This document shows positions 1 to 10,090 of a stretch of 12,597 nt of DNA, piece after piece. Position 1 is the first letter of the stretch. Each line of letters opens with the position of its first letter. The translations under genes were made by a program, and so were the position numbers. Source of the DNA: Phycisphaerae bacterium (GTDB lineage: Bacteria > Planctomycetota > Phycisphaerae > UBA1845 > Fen-1342); the NCBI GenBank assembly GCA_020058145.1, contig JAGVEP010000200.1, positions 1 to 12,597 of the forward strand. The letters run 5' to 3'. A model generated the notes under the pieces. That model searched no databases, was not told the origin of the DNA, and was given only the letters and a program-made list of their open reading frames with translations.

Positions 1-1009
1 AGTAGACCGGCGCGATCGTATCCACCGCCGGCGCCGCGCCGACGAGCCCCGCCAGTGGCATGGCCGCGGTCTCGAGCGTGGCTTGAAGGCCAAGCACGTC
101 GCGCAGCGCGACGGCGAGAGCTTCGCTGTAGCGCACTGCGCCGCCGAGCACCGTAGTGTTCAACTCAGCCAACAACTCATGCGGCTGCGCAGCCCAGCGC
201 GCCGGCTGGTCGTCGAACCACGCCCGCACGCGCCGGCGTAGCGCTGCCGCACGACAGTCTTCGAGCACTTGCGCAACGGCCGTCTGCTTCGGCAGGCCCA
301 GGCACTCGCACAGCACGACCTCGTCGACCGTCGGGTCGACGGTCAGCGCCGTCACCAGTCGCGCCCACAGCAGCGGATCCCAAGGCGGCTCGCCCGGGCG
401 CGGCCTGCGCGCCGCAATGCGCTGCGCCGCGTCCTCGGACGCCCCGGGATCTTCCGAGAGGCGGCGTAGCAGGTTGGCGAAGTCGTCGCTTTCGAGGAAT
501 TCCCTCCAGACCTTGCTCCGCAGCCAGCCATTCTCCCAGCCGGGACCCGAATAATGCGTGGCGAGGTAGGCGCGGCCGCACTCGGCCAAAGCGTCGCGAA
601 TTTCGTAGTCCGGGAAGGCCAGCACCATGTCGGCGGCGCGCAGCTTGGTGATGTCGCAGGCCATGTCGACCTGCCGGGGGACAATCGTGCGCACCGCTTC
701 CGGATCCCCCAGCGTCAGATCGATGAGCAGCGCCTTGGCGCCGGCTTCGTTCAGGATGGCGATGAGGGCGGCTTGCACGTCGCGCGGCCAGGGCCAGCGG
801 CCGACCATGTCGAGCGACGCATCGTCGATGTCGATGCAAACCAGATCAGGGCTTTCGGGAATCGAGTTCGTATACGCAAAACGCAGGTCAAGCGTCTTGT
901 ATTCGAGCCAGTCGAGCCCGCCGGGTACGTACAACACACAGACCAGTACCGTCGCCGCCAATCCGACGCCGAGGGCCTGCCGACCGGCACGTTGTCGTCG
1001 CTTGCTCAC
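1..1009 (-). CDS. CHASE2-domain membrane sensor protein, C-terminus beyond window
   Basis: The frame is open from a GTG at 1009-1007 to the left edge (336 codons visible). An in-frame TAA at 1024-1022 lies only 12 nt upstream, so the GTG is the only reasonable start, although no strong Shine-Dalgarno is seen. Residues 1-10 are basic (MSKRRQRAGR) and about 11-31 form one hydrophobic membrane segment. From about residue 41 comes the CHASE2 signature: DLRF, then a buried strand ending IDIDDASL, the RWPWPR motif near 71-76 and AKALLIDL near 91-98. CHASE2 is an extracytoplasmic ligand-sensing domain, normally followed by three membrane helices and a histidine kinase, nucleotide cyclase or Ser/Thr kinase. 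That output part is missing here because the window ends, so signalling type and ligand are unknown. It follows gcvP on the same strand after a 167-nt gap holding a tandem repeat, so co-transcription is doubtful. Confidence 0.82.
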   Translation of the reverse strand, partial: MSKRRQRAGRQALGVGLAATVLVCVLYVPGGLDWLEYKTLDLRFAYTNSIPESPDLVCIDIDDASLDMVGRWPWPRDVQAALIAILNEAGAKALLIDLTLGDPEAVRTIVPRQVDMACDITKLRAADMVLAFPDYEIRDALAECGRAYLATHYSGPGWENGWLRSKVWREFLESDDFANLLRRLSEDPGASEDAAQRIAARRPRPGEPPWDPLLWARLVTALTVDPTVDEVVLCECLGLPKQTAVAQVLEDCRAAALRRRVRAWFDDQPARWAAQPHELLAELNTTVLGGAVRYSEALAVALRDVLGLQATLETAAMPLAGLVGAAPAVDTIAPVY

Positions 1010-1043
1010 CGGGGGGTATTGTTACGCGGAACGGCACAAGTAT

Positions 1044-1127
1044 GTAGCGTCGGGCCTCCGAGCCCGACGGCGTAGCGTCCGGCCTCCGAGCCCGACGGCG
1101 TAGCGTCCGGCCCCCGTGCCCGACGAC
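1044..1127. repeat. Three abutting copies of a 28-bp palindromic repeat
   Basis: Units start at 1044, 1072 and 1100. Each begins GTAGCGTC and ends CCCGACG plus two or three bases. Unit 1 contains a hairpin with arms GTCGGGC and GCCCGAC around a short loop containing CTCCGA or its complement. Unit 2 differs by one base and unit 3 is degenerate (GTGCC in place of GAGCC). A single further copy lies at 6821-6848. The units abut with no spacers, so this is not a CRISPR array. It lies between the gcvP stop and the CHASE2 gene, where it may also form structure in the mRNA. The look is that of a REP-like dispersed element; no mobilising transposase is in the window. Confidence 0.85.
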
Positions 1128-1176
1128 TTCTGGCGCGATACGCTCATCCGAGCCGCCAGCGCCAACGGAGCCACCG

Positions 1177-4065
<2,889 letters not shown>

Positions 4066-4075
4066 GGGGACGGAA

Positions 4076-4080
4076 CTCCT
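4076..4080 (-). promoter_or_regulatory. Ribosome binding site of gcvP
   Basis: AGGAG on the minus strand lies 10 nt before the GTG at 4065. It decides the start of gcvP against the ATG at 4152, which would add 29 non-homologous residues. Confidence 0.7.
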
Positions 4081-4155
4081 GGGTTGCACGTCGTGGAAAC
4101 GTGGAAACGTGTCGCGCGTCTGGTTCGCACGCTCCAACCTTCCCACGTTCACACG

Positions 4156-4539
4156 CTAATGTTCACTGATCATCTTGTCGTACGCCGGTCCGTCGAGCAG
4201 GTTGGCCAGCGGGCTAAGGTCCGTGCACTTGATCTTCAGCATCCAACCTGCGCCGCAGGGATCGGTGTTGACCAGCCCGGGCTCGTCGGCCAGGCGGCCG
4301 TTGACCGCGGTGACCTGGCCGGAGATGGCGCAGTACATTTCGCTGGTGGCTTTGACGGACTCGATTTCGCCGAAGTGGCTGCCACCCGTGACCTGGGCAC
4401 CGACTTTCGGCAGATCGACGAAAGTAATGTCGGTCAGCTCGTCCGCGGCGAACTGCGTGATGCCGACGGTGACCATGTCGCCCTCTGGCTTGAACCACTC
4501 GTGCGTCTGTGAGTATTTGCGATCGTTCGGGACCGGCAT
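4156..4539 (-). CDS. gcvH: Glycine cleavage system H protein (lipoyl carrier)
   Basis: The H-protein carries the lipoyl arm that shuttles the methylamine group between the P, T and L proteins. The product is 127 aa, the normal length. It opens with RKYSQTHEWFKPEGD, typical of H-proteins, continues with VTVGITQFAADELTDITFVDLP, and has the lipoylation site GEIESVKATSE with the modified lysine at residue 63. The GWMLKI segment near the C-terminus is also typical. The ATG at 4539 is preceded by AGGAG with 9 nt spacing; the frame stays open further upstream but without H-protein similarity. It is the first gene of a gcvH-gcvP pair. The T-protein gene gcvT, often adjacent, is absent from the window and must be elsewhere if the pathway is complete. 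Confidence 0.97.
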   Translation of the reverse strand: MPVPNDRKYSQTHEWFKPEGDMVTVGITQFAADELTDITFVDLPKVGAQVTGGSHFGEIESVKATSEMYCAISGQVTAVNGRLADEPGLVNTDPCGAGWMLKIKCTDLSPLANLLDGPAYDKMISEH

Positions 4540-4569
4540 GGTCGCGTGCTCCTGTGCATGGGCTGCAAA

Positions 4570-4600
4570 CCCCGGCGGTCGGGCCGCCGCCAAACCGGGG
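4570..4600 (-). other. Hairpin in the gcvH leader
   Basis: CCCCGG at one end and CCGGGG at the other enclose a second GC-rich stem, forming a strong hairpin about 30 nt before the gcvH start codon on the same strand. It could protect the mRNA or regulate the gcv genes. It does not show the conserved core of a glycine riboswitch. There is no T-run, so it is not an ordinary intrinsic terminator. Confidence 0.4.
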
Positions 4601-4690
4601 ATTCTAGGGCCGGCACTTCTTCTGGGGTAGGGGCGGAGCGGCGTATCAGACATAGCGGGTGCGGTCCAAAACTGTGGCGGAAAACTCGCC

Positions 4691-4775
4691 GTCCGAACCG
4701 CTGGCGCGAGCCAGCGGTCCGCGCGGCGCGCTCTGCGCGGCGCGGAAAACCGCTGGCTCGCGCCAGCGGCTCGGA
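4691..4775. repeat. Long near-perfect inverted repeat made of two inverted palindromes
   Basis: Two arms of about 40 bp, running from GTCCGA at the left to TCGGAC at the right, are almost perfectly complementary around a CTCTG centre. Each arm contains a 20-bp hairpin unit (4698-4717 and 4750-4769; arms CCGCTGGC and GCCAGCGG, with a GCGA loop in one orientation), and the two units are inverted relative to each other. A partial match, CCGCTGGCGCG, occurs at 6712-6722. The structure begins 33 nt after the stop of the 12-haem cytochrome gene and lies upstream of gcvH, so in RNA it could insulate the two units. Its build resembles a paired REP (BIME-like) element. Confidence 0.85.
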
Positions 4776-4808
4776 CAGGAGGCTCGCCGCGCGGGGCGGT
4801 TCTGAGAG

Positions 4809-6659
4809 TCACGGCGTCGTCAGCCGGGCCATCGCCGCATCCAGATCGCGGATCGTGACGTCGAGCAGCGCCAGGGCGTAGTTCTTATTGTGGATTCCGT
4901 TGCCGGCCTGCATGAACTGGATGTTGGTGCGCGCCAGGTTGATGGTCTCCTGGACCTCGCGGGGCACTTCGCTCCCGCGCGCCTGGAGCTCAGCGGCACG
5001 CTGCTCGACCCGGCTCAGAGTGGTCCGGGCTTCGTCCAGGTAGGTGCTGATTTCGCTCTGCCATTGCTGGAAAAGCCGCTCGTAGTCGTGGCCGTGGCAG
5101 GCGACGCAAGTTGATTCGGTGGCCTTGACCAGTTCGGCGCCCTTGAGGTCCGTCGCCGACAGGATGTGGCAGGCGGAGCAGTTGATCCGCGAGCCGAACA
5201 TGGCGTTGGGCATGGACCGCGCCACGCCCGCCCCGCCGATACCCATGAGCAGCTTGACCTGCTCAGCGTGGTGGTCCGGATGGCAGTGCTGGCAGTCGTT
5301 GAGCACCGGGCGCAGGTAATCTGCGCTCGTGGCCACGTGCAGCGGATCGATCAGGTGGTGCTGGATCGTACGGTGACAATCGAGGCAGGCGGCGCGCTGG
5401 GCGGCGACATGAACGCGGTGGTAATCGGCAACGGTCTGCGTGTCGCGCGTCTCAAAGTCCTTGAGATACTGCTCCTGGTCGTGGCAGTGCGTGCAGTCGC
5501 GCAACGTGACGCTGGCTTCGCCCTGGACGACATCCAGGTGGCAGCTCGCGCAGTCGATGCCGCGCGCGACGATGTCGCGGTGGTCCATCAAGGCGGGTTG
5601 CGTCGTGGTGGTCGGCGCGCTGGCGCTCGGCGGGCCGTAGCGGCCGGGCTCCGTACCGGCCGTGCGGAAGGCGACGTCGACGAGCTCATCGTGGACGAGG
5701 ATCTTCCGGGTCGGCGGCTCATGGCAGCGCAGGCACGCGCCGGTGTCGCGATTGAAGGCCTGGTTGTTGAAGTGGCAGGTGAAGCACGTCTGGAGATTGG
5801 GCTTCATGAAATGGCGCGTGCCGGAGGCATCGTAGCTGTGGCACGCGGCACAGTTGATGCCGGCAAGTTGCCGGAGCCGCGTAAGCAGGTGTTCCAGGCG
5901 CATGAGTTCGAGCGCGTCGGGCAGCAGGGCTTCCAGGTCCGCTTGCTGCAGCAGCGTGCGCATGTCCCGTTCCCGCTGCGCCGCCGGTTTCACCGACCGG
6001 GTAGCGGCGCGGATGGACTCGTACACCGCGCCGCTCGCTTCCTGAAGCTGCGTTTCAAGATCGTGGAACTGGCTTTCCGACGCGGTCAGCTTGTCGTCGA
6101 CGCGGAGGTGTTTTTCATGCACGAACTGCACGGTCGGGCTGCGCTTAACCTCGGTTTCCTGGCCGCCGATCAGGCGCTTTTCCACGCGCGGCACACCGAT
6201 GGGCAGGCTCTTGGTCAGGTGGGCGTTGTCGCCGTGGCAGGCGGGCGTGTTGCAGGCCGCATCGCGGACGTGCGCCCGGGGGCGCGCCGTCCCATAGCGG
6301 CCGGTAAAGTAGCTGGCGACCTGCGAAAGCCCCTTGAATTTGGCCATAATCGTGTGGTGCTCGCCGGGGGCGTAGTGGCAGTCGACGCAGCGGGTCCCGA
6401 GCTTGGCGCCATGGAGGTCGCGGCTCCACGAGCGATAGTACGGCTCCATCACGTGGCACGTTCCGCAAAACTGCGGGCGCGAGGTGTAATACTCGGCCCC
6501 GCCCAGGCCACCGGCGGCGACGACCACCAGGGCGCCGAGTGCCACGGCCACCCATTTGAGCCAGCGGCGTCCACGGTGCCCTGGGGGTGCGGCGGGTGCG
6601 GGCGTAGTTCCGGCGGGCTGCCCCGGGGACGGTGCGTTCTCGGCGTGCGGTGTCAACAT
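4809..6659 (-). CDS. Membrane-anchored 12-haem c-type cytochrome, NapC/NrfH-like N-terminus
   Basis: The product is 616 aa. A Pro/Ala-rich cytoplasmic tail (1-30) and RGRR precede one membrane helix (about 33-57); the rest should face the periplasm. Haem motifs are at C65, C91, C136 (the wider CX4CH form, CNTPACH), C270, C292, C309, C370, C389, C425, C456, C494 and C518: eleven CxxCH and one CX4CH. The first part (FCGTCHVMEPYYRSW, then CVDCHYAPGE) matches the NapC/NrfH/CymA type that oxidises membrane quinols. A charged, helical, haem-free stretch (about 185-265) separates haems 3 and 4, and a helical tail with GNGIHNKNYALALL ends the protein. The ATG at 6659 follows AGGAA with 6 nt spacing. 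Residues 334-341 (AGTEPGRY) lie in a low-complexity linker and are encoded by a dispersed repeat. It is divergent to the NHL cytochrome gene. Likely role: passing electrons from quinol to periplasmic or outer-surface partners. A reductase role at the C-terminal part cannot be excluded. Confidence 0.9.
   Translation of the reverse strand: MLTPHAENAPSPGQPAGTTPAPAAPPGHRGRRWLKWVAVALGALVVVAAGGLGGAEYYTSRPQFCGTCHVMEPYYRSWSRDLHGAKLGTRCVDCHYAPGEHHTIMAKFKGLSQVASYFTGRYGTARPRAHVRDAACNTPACHGDNAHLTKSLPIGVPRVEKRLIGGQETEVKRSPTVQFVHEKHLRVDDKLTASESQFHDLETQLQEASGAVYESIRAATRSVKPAAQRERDMRTLLQQADLEALLPDALELMRLEHLLTRLRQLAGINCAACHSYDASGTRHFMKPNLQTCFTCHFNNQAFNRDTGACLRCHEPPTRKILVHDELVDVAFRTAGTEPGRYGPPSASAPTTTTQPALMDHRDIVARGIDCASCHLDVVQGEASVTLRDCTHCHDQEQYLKDFETRDTQTVADYHRVHVAAQRAACLDCHRTIQHHLIDPLHVATSADYLRPVLNDCQHCHPDHHAEQVKLLMGIGGAGVARSMPNAMFGSRINCSACHILSATDLKGAELVKATESTCVACHGHDYERLFQQWQSEISTYLDEARTTLSRVEQRAAELQARGSEVPREVQETINLARTNIQFMQAGNGIHNKNYALALLDVTIRDLDAAMARLTTP
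5637..5662 (-). repeat. 26-bp palindromic repeat inside the 12-haem cytochrome gene
   Basis: Read on the minus strand, this 26-bp stretch is identical to 6946-6971 on the plus strand. It forms a hairpin with 8-bp arms GCGGCCGG-type around TACGGAG and ends GCTAC. It is translated without disturbing the frame and supplies most of the AGTEPGRY peptide in the linker between haems 6 and 7. It looks like a variant of the intergenic repeat at 1044-1127, with the same CGGAG loop, the same CGCTAC end and altered stems that still pair. Confidence 0.85.
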
Positions 6660-6738
6660 CAGGCGTTCCTGTACTATCGCGCGGGTCAGCGGGCCGAACG
6701 CGGCGGTGACACCGCTGGCGCGGCGCCGTCACAGCACA

Positions 6739-6744
6739 TATAAT
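6739..6744 (+). promoter_or_regulatory. Candidate -10 element for the NHL-cytochrome gene
   Basis: A perfect TATAAT stands out in very GC-rich DNA between the two divergent cytochrome genes. No good -35 is found 16-18 bp upstream. Transcription from here would give a leader of about 120 nt carrying the repeat at 6821-6848. On the minus strand the same bases read CATTATATG, so the site could also serve the divergent gene. Confidence 0.35.
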
Positions 6745-6820
6745 GCCGGCACCGCCGGTCGGACCCCAGCCGCGCCATTATGCCGGGCGCGCGCCGGTCC
6801 GGCAATCGGCGTCGGACTGC

Positions 6821-6848
6821 GTAGCGTCGGGCCTCCGAGCCCGACGAC
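6821..6848. repeat. Single copy of the 28-bp palindromic repeat
   Basis: This copy matches unit 1 of the array at 1044-1127 through GTAGCGTCGGGCCTCCGAGC and then CCGACG, ending with AC like unit 3. It sits just before the ribosome binding site of the NHL-cytochrome gene, so its hairpin (arms GTCGGGC and GCCCGAC) would lie in the 5' leader and could influence translation. Confidence 0.85.
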
Positions 6849-6857
6849 TTGCGTGTC

Positions 6858-6863
6858 GAAAGG
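6858..6863 (+). promoter_or_regulatory. Ribosome binding site deciding the start at 6873
   Basis: GAAAGG ends 9 nt before the ATG at 6873. The alternative TTG at 6849 overlaps the repeat, has no such site, and would place charged residues before the signal peptide. Confidence 0.6.
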
Positions 6864-6872
6864 CCGGACAGC

Positions 6873-9800
6873 ATGTCCAATCGGCGTATCGCCGGCGCAG
6901 GTGCGCACTACATTCCGGTCCTGCTCGGTGCGGTAGCGCTGGCTGCGGCCGGTACGGAGCCCGGCCGCTACACGGCCGGTGGCCCGCCGATACCCTACTT
7001 GGCTCAGCCGGCGGGCACGTATGAATACCATGACGCTCCCGCGCTGCAGATGCCGACGGCCGTCTCGGTGGCTCCGGGCGGGAACGTGTTCGTGGTCGAC
7101 GGCGTAAACGACCGGCTGCTGCAGTTCGCCCCGGATGGCGTTTTCCTGAGCGAGATTCGCCGTATTGGGGAGGAGACCTTATCGCGTCCCAGCAGCGCGC
7201 GGTTCGACGCCGCGGGCAACCTCTGGATCGCGGACACGGGCCACCAGCGCGTGGTGGTACGCAAGGGCGACGGATCGCTGCAACGTGTGCTGCCGTTGGA
7301 ACGGGGCACCTTGGAACACGTGCCGGACATCACCGATGTGGCGCCCGATGCCGCCGGCGCGCAGGTCTGGCTCGTCGACAATGACAATGACCGCCTGGTG
7401 CGCTGGGACCCGGCCAGCGGCGCCTTCGCGGCCCATGGCGAACACGGCGAAGCTGCGGGGCAGTTCCAGCACCCGTTCATGCTGGCCGTTGGCCAGAGCG
7501 GCGCGGCCTTCGTAACCGACGTGCTCAATGCGCGGGTACAGGCGTTCACCGCGGCCGGCGAGCCGGCCGGCACGATTGGCACCTTCGGCGTGGACCTGGG
7601 GCAGCTCTATCGCCCGACGGGCATTGCCTGCGACGCCGCTGGCAACGTCTGGGTGGCCGATTTCGTGCTCGGAGCCGTGCAGATTTTCACGCCGCGCGGG
7701 CAGTTCCGCGACGTATTGCGCGACACGGAAGGCCGGCCGCTGAAACTGGCCGGACCGATGGGTATCGCGCTCGGTGCTCGGGGGGATCTCTATGTTACGG
7801 AGCTGTTGGCCAACCGCGTGCAGCGGTTTTCGATCACCATTGATGCCTCGGCGCCGACGCCGCCCGCCGCACCGGTCCCCGCCTCGCAGCCGAGCGGCAA
7901 GCAAGCCCGGGAATGTACCGTGTGCCACCTGGAGCAGATTCCGACGCTGGCGGATGGCCACGGGACCGAACTGCTGGACGCACCCGTCGGCACGGCGGAG
8001 CAGCCGGTGGCCAGTCGCAGCGTAACATGCCTGTCGTGCCACAATGGTGCGGTCGTGGATTCGCGCCGCCGCGTGTGGCGGGAGCATGGCCATGGAACCG
8101 ACATCGAGCCGCCGGCCGGGATGACCGTGCCGTCCAACCTGCCGCTGGTAAACGGCCGCGTCGCCTGTCGCACGTGCCATGCGGCGCACGGCACCGCGGA
8201 GCCGAACGGCGACCTGCGTACGGCGGTGTTTCTACGTGTGCCGAATACCGCGAGCGAGCTGTGCATGAGCTGCCACCCGGACAAGACGCGTGGTCCGGAG
8301 CTCGGCACGCACCCGACCGGCGGTATGCCGTGGCCCGTACCGCAGGCGATCGTCGCTGCGGGCGGTCGCATCGGTCCCAACCCGCGCGAGCTGACCTGCC
8401 AGGTCTGTCACACGCCGCACGGGGCTGCGCACGACCACCTGCTGGTGATGGGCACCGAATCGAACCAGTTGTGTCTGACCTGCCACGATTCCATGCGCCC
8501 GGGGATGTTCCGCGAGGGTTCCGCCGAACACCCGCTGAGCCCCAAGACTTCGCCGGAGCAGGCCGCCGCGGTCCAGGAGTTGGGCACCAAGCTCGGTCCG
8601 GACGGCGAGCTCATCTGTCTTTCGTGTCACAAGCTGCACCACGGTCGGAGCAAGCGGTACATGCTGGCCGACGAGCTGCGCGACGCGCGGCTGTGTCTGC
8701 GCTGTCACAGCGAGCGGCGGAACTTGCTGGGGACGTCCCACGATTTGCGGACGAATTTCCCCACGGAGAAGAACCGCCTGGGCATGACGCCCGAGGACAG
8801 CGGCCCGTGCAGCGCGTGTCACCTGTTCCATCGTTACGCCCGCCCGCCGGAAGCCAGCGATCTCGATCCGGGCGGCGGCAAGTGCATTACCTGTCACCAA
8901 AGCGACCGGGTGGCCAGCGCCAAGGTCCTGGGAGACCTGAACCACCCGCCGATTGGCTGCACCAACTGCCACAATCCGCACGAGGCCCGCTACGGCAAGT
9001 ATCTGCCGGGCGTGCCGAGTGACATCTGCCGCCGGTGCCATACCGCCAATATGGGCGTGCGGAATGGTCTGCACGACGTTACGTGTGGGCTTGGTTCGTG
9101 GCCGGCGGCGTCGACGGCCACGCACGATACTTGCCTGGCGTGCCATCGCCCGCACGGCAGCCAGGAATCCAGCTTGTTCCGCGCGGGTCTGGCGCCCGGC
9201 GAGAGACCCCCGGACGCGATGTGTCTGGCGTGCCATGCGGACGTAGCGCCGGACGCCAACAGCGAGCGCTCGCTCCAGCACCCGCGCGACGCCGTGCGAC
9301 AGAAGGCGGGTGCCGGTCCGGCGGCAAGCGTGGCGGTCGGGGATTCGTTGCACGTGGCCTGCCGAACATGCCACAACCCGCACGCCGGGCCTCACGCGCC
9401 GCGCGCACTGCTGCGGGTCGAGCTTGGCGCGCCGGTGAACCAGGTCTGCATGAATTGCCACACCGAGACGGTACACCTCGCGGCCACCGGGCACGGTCTG
9501 GCGCCGCTGCACGCGGCCGGTCTGCCGACCGACGCCTGCGCTCCCTGTCACCAGGTACACGCGTGCCGCGACGCGGTCGAACCGCGTTTCTTGTGGCCCC
9601 GGAAGTTAAGCGGCGAGCCATCCGAGAACCTTTCGGTCCTGGAAATGGACCAGCATTGCCTGGCCTGCCATCGCGACGGGGGACCGGCGCAGCCACCGGC
9701 GATCGCCCGGCATCCCAAGGTCGACATGTACAACCCGACGGAGCCGAATGCCCCCGGCTTCCTCCCACTGTTCAACGCCCAGGGTGCGGTGGACGCGCAA

Positions 9801-10046
9801 GGCAAGCTGGGGTGCCATACGTGTCACCTGACGCATGGCCGCACGACGGTGGCCCGCGTGCCACCGGGGTTCGGCCAGCCCACCGGACGCGAGCTACGTG
9901 CACGCGTGTGGCACATCCGCACGTTCACGACGGGCAACGTGTGCAGCACCTGCCACGGGTTCGACGCCCTCCGGCGGTTCATGTATTTCCACGACCCGGA
10001 GCGACGGACTGGGCCACTGAACGCCGCCAGCCGCCCGGCACCCTGA
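6873..10046 (+). CDS. Exported NHL-propeller protein fused to a 20-haem c-type cytochrome
   Basis: The product is 1057 aa. Residues 1-26 form a signal peptide (basic MSNRR, hydrophobic stretch, AAA cleavage region) without a lipobox cysteine. About 58-322 contain six NHL-like blades, each with a pattern such as AAGNLWIADTGHQRV or AAGNVWVADFVLGAV. A Pro/Ala linker (about 325-345) leads to twenty CxxCH motifs from C348 to C1024. Motifs 3, 5, 7 and so on to 19 all have a second His as CxxCHxxH, while the even ones do not: nine doubled CXXCH modules in a row. No C-terminal anchor is seen. Such multihaem proteins move electrons over long distances; the propeller may dock a partner or surface. The divergent 12-haem protein is the obvious electron donor candidate. 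No porin is in the window, so an outer-membrane route is unproven. Residues 26-33 (AGTEPGRY) come from a repeat at the signal-peptide junction. Confidence 0.9.
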   Translation: MSNRRIAGAGAHYIPVLLGAVALAAAGTEPGRYTAGGPPIPYLAQPAGTYEYHDAPALQMPTAVSVAPGGNVFVVDGVNDRLLQFAPDGVFLSEIRRIGEETLSRPSSARFDAAGNLWIADTGHQRVVVRKGDGSLQRVLPLERGTLEHVPDITDVAPDAAGAQVWLVDNDNDRLVRWDPASGAFAAHGEHGEAAGQFQHPFMLAVGQSGAAFVTDVLNARVQAFTAAGEPAGTIGTFGVDLGQLYRPTGIACDAAGNVWVADFVLGAVQIFTPRGQFRDVLRDTEGRPLKLAGPMGIALGARGDLYVTELLANRVQRFSITIDASAPTPPAAPVPASQPSGKQARECTVCHLEQIPTLADGHGTELLDAPVGTAEQPVASRSVTCLSCHNGAVVDSRRRVWREHGHGTDIEPPAGMTVPSNLPLVNGRVACRTCHAAHGTAEPNGDLRTAVFLRVPNTASELCMSCHPDKTRGPELGTHPTGGMPWPVPQAIVAAGGRIGPNPRELTCQVCHTPHGAAHDHLLVMGTESNQLCLTCHDSMRPGMFREGSAEHPLSPKTSPEQAAAVQELGTKLGPDGELICLSCHKLHHGRSKRYMLADELRDARLCLRCHSERRNLLGTSHDLRTNFPTEKNRLGMTPEDSGPCSACHLFHRYARPPEASDLDPGGGKCITCHQSDRVASAKVLGDLNHPPIGCTNCHNPHEARYGKYLPGVPSDICRRCHTANMGVRNGLHDVTCGLGSWPAASTATHDTCLACHRPHGSQESSLFRAGLAPGERPPDAMCLACHADVAPDANSERSLQHPRDAVRQKAGAGPAASVAVGDSLHVACRTCHNPHAGPHAPRALLRVELGAPVNQVCMNCHTETVHLAATGHGLAPLHAAGLPTDACAPCHQVHACRDAVEPRFLWPRKLSGEPSENLSVLEMDQHCLACHRDGGPAQPPAIARHPKVDMYNPTEPNAPGFLPLFNAQGAVDAQGKLGCHTCHLTHGRTTVARVPPGFGQPTGRELRARVWHIRTFTTGNVCSTCHGFDALRRFMYFHDPERRTGPLNAASRPAP
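6946..6971 (+). repeat. 26-bp palindromic repeat at the signal-peptide junction of the NHL cytochrome
   Basis: Identical over 26 bp to the copy at 5637-5662 (opposite strand) and read in the same codon phase. It encodes the AGTEPGRY segment directly after the AAA cleavage region, so most of it would form the mature N-terminus. This is the second copy of the protein-coding version of the repeat. Confidence 0.85.
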
Positions 10047-10062
10047 GGCCCACTTTTGGATT

Positions 10063-10079
10063 GGCGCGCACCTGGCGCC
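10063..10079 (+). terminator. Weak hairpin after the NHL-cytochrome gene
   Basis: GGCGC and GCGCC around a 7-nt loop form a small hairpin 16 nt after the cytochrome stop. There is no T-run, and it ends close to the next start codon at 10091. A terminator function is only a guess. Confidence 0.2.
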
Positions 10080-10090
10080 TACCATCTCGC

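Noticed and set aside
1044..1127. CRISPR array
   Set aside because: The 28-bp units abut with no spacers, and no cas genes are present.
4540..4808. Glycine riboswitch before gcvH
   Set aside because: The leader has hairpins, but I cannot find the conserved glycine aptamer core or tandem aptamers.
6289..6310. A further copy of the TAGCGGCCGG repeat in the 12-haem cytochrome gene
   Set aside because: Only about half of the repeat is present and the loop and second arm are missing; the encoded YFTGRYGT fits the normal protein sequence.
5166..6743. Plus-strand open frame of 525 codons opposite the 12-haem cytochrome
   Set aside because: The minus-strand frame has twelve haem motifs, a membrane anchor and a good ribosome site; the plus frame is low in structure.
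8232..9560. Minus-strand open frame of 442 codons opposite the haem region of the NHL cytochrome
   Set aside because: Shadow of the 20-haem reading frame.
9035..10090. Upstream extension of the DUF1801 frame into the cytochrome gene
   Set aside because: The extension overlaps the cytochrome out of frame and lacks family similarity; similarity begins just after 10091.
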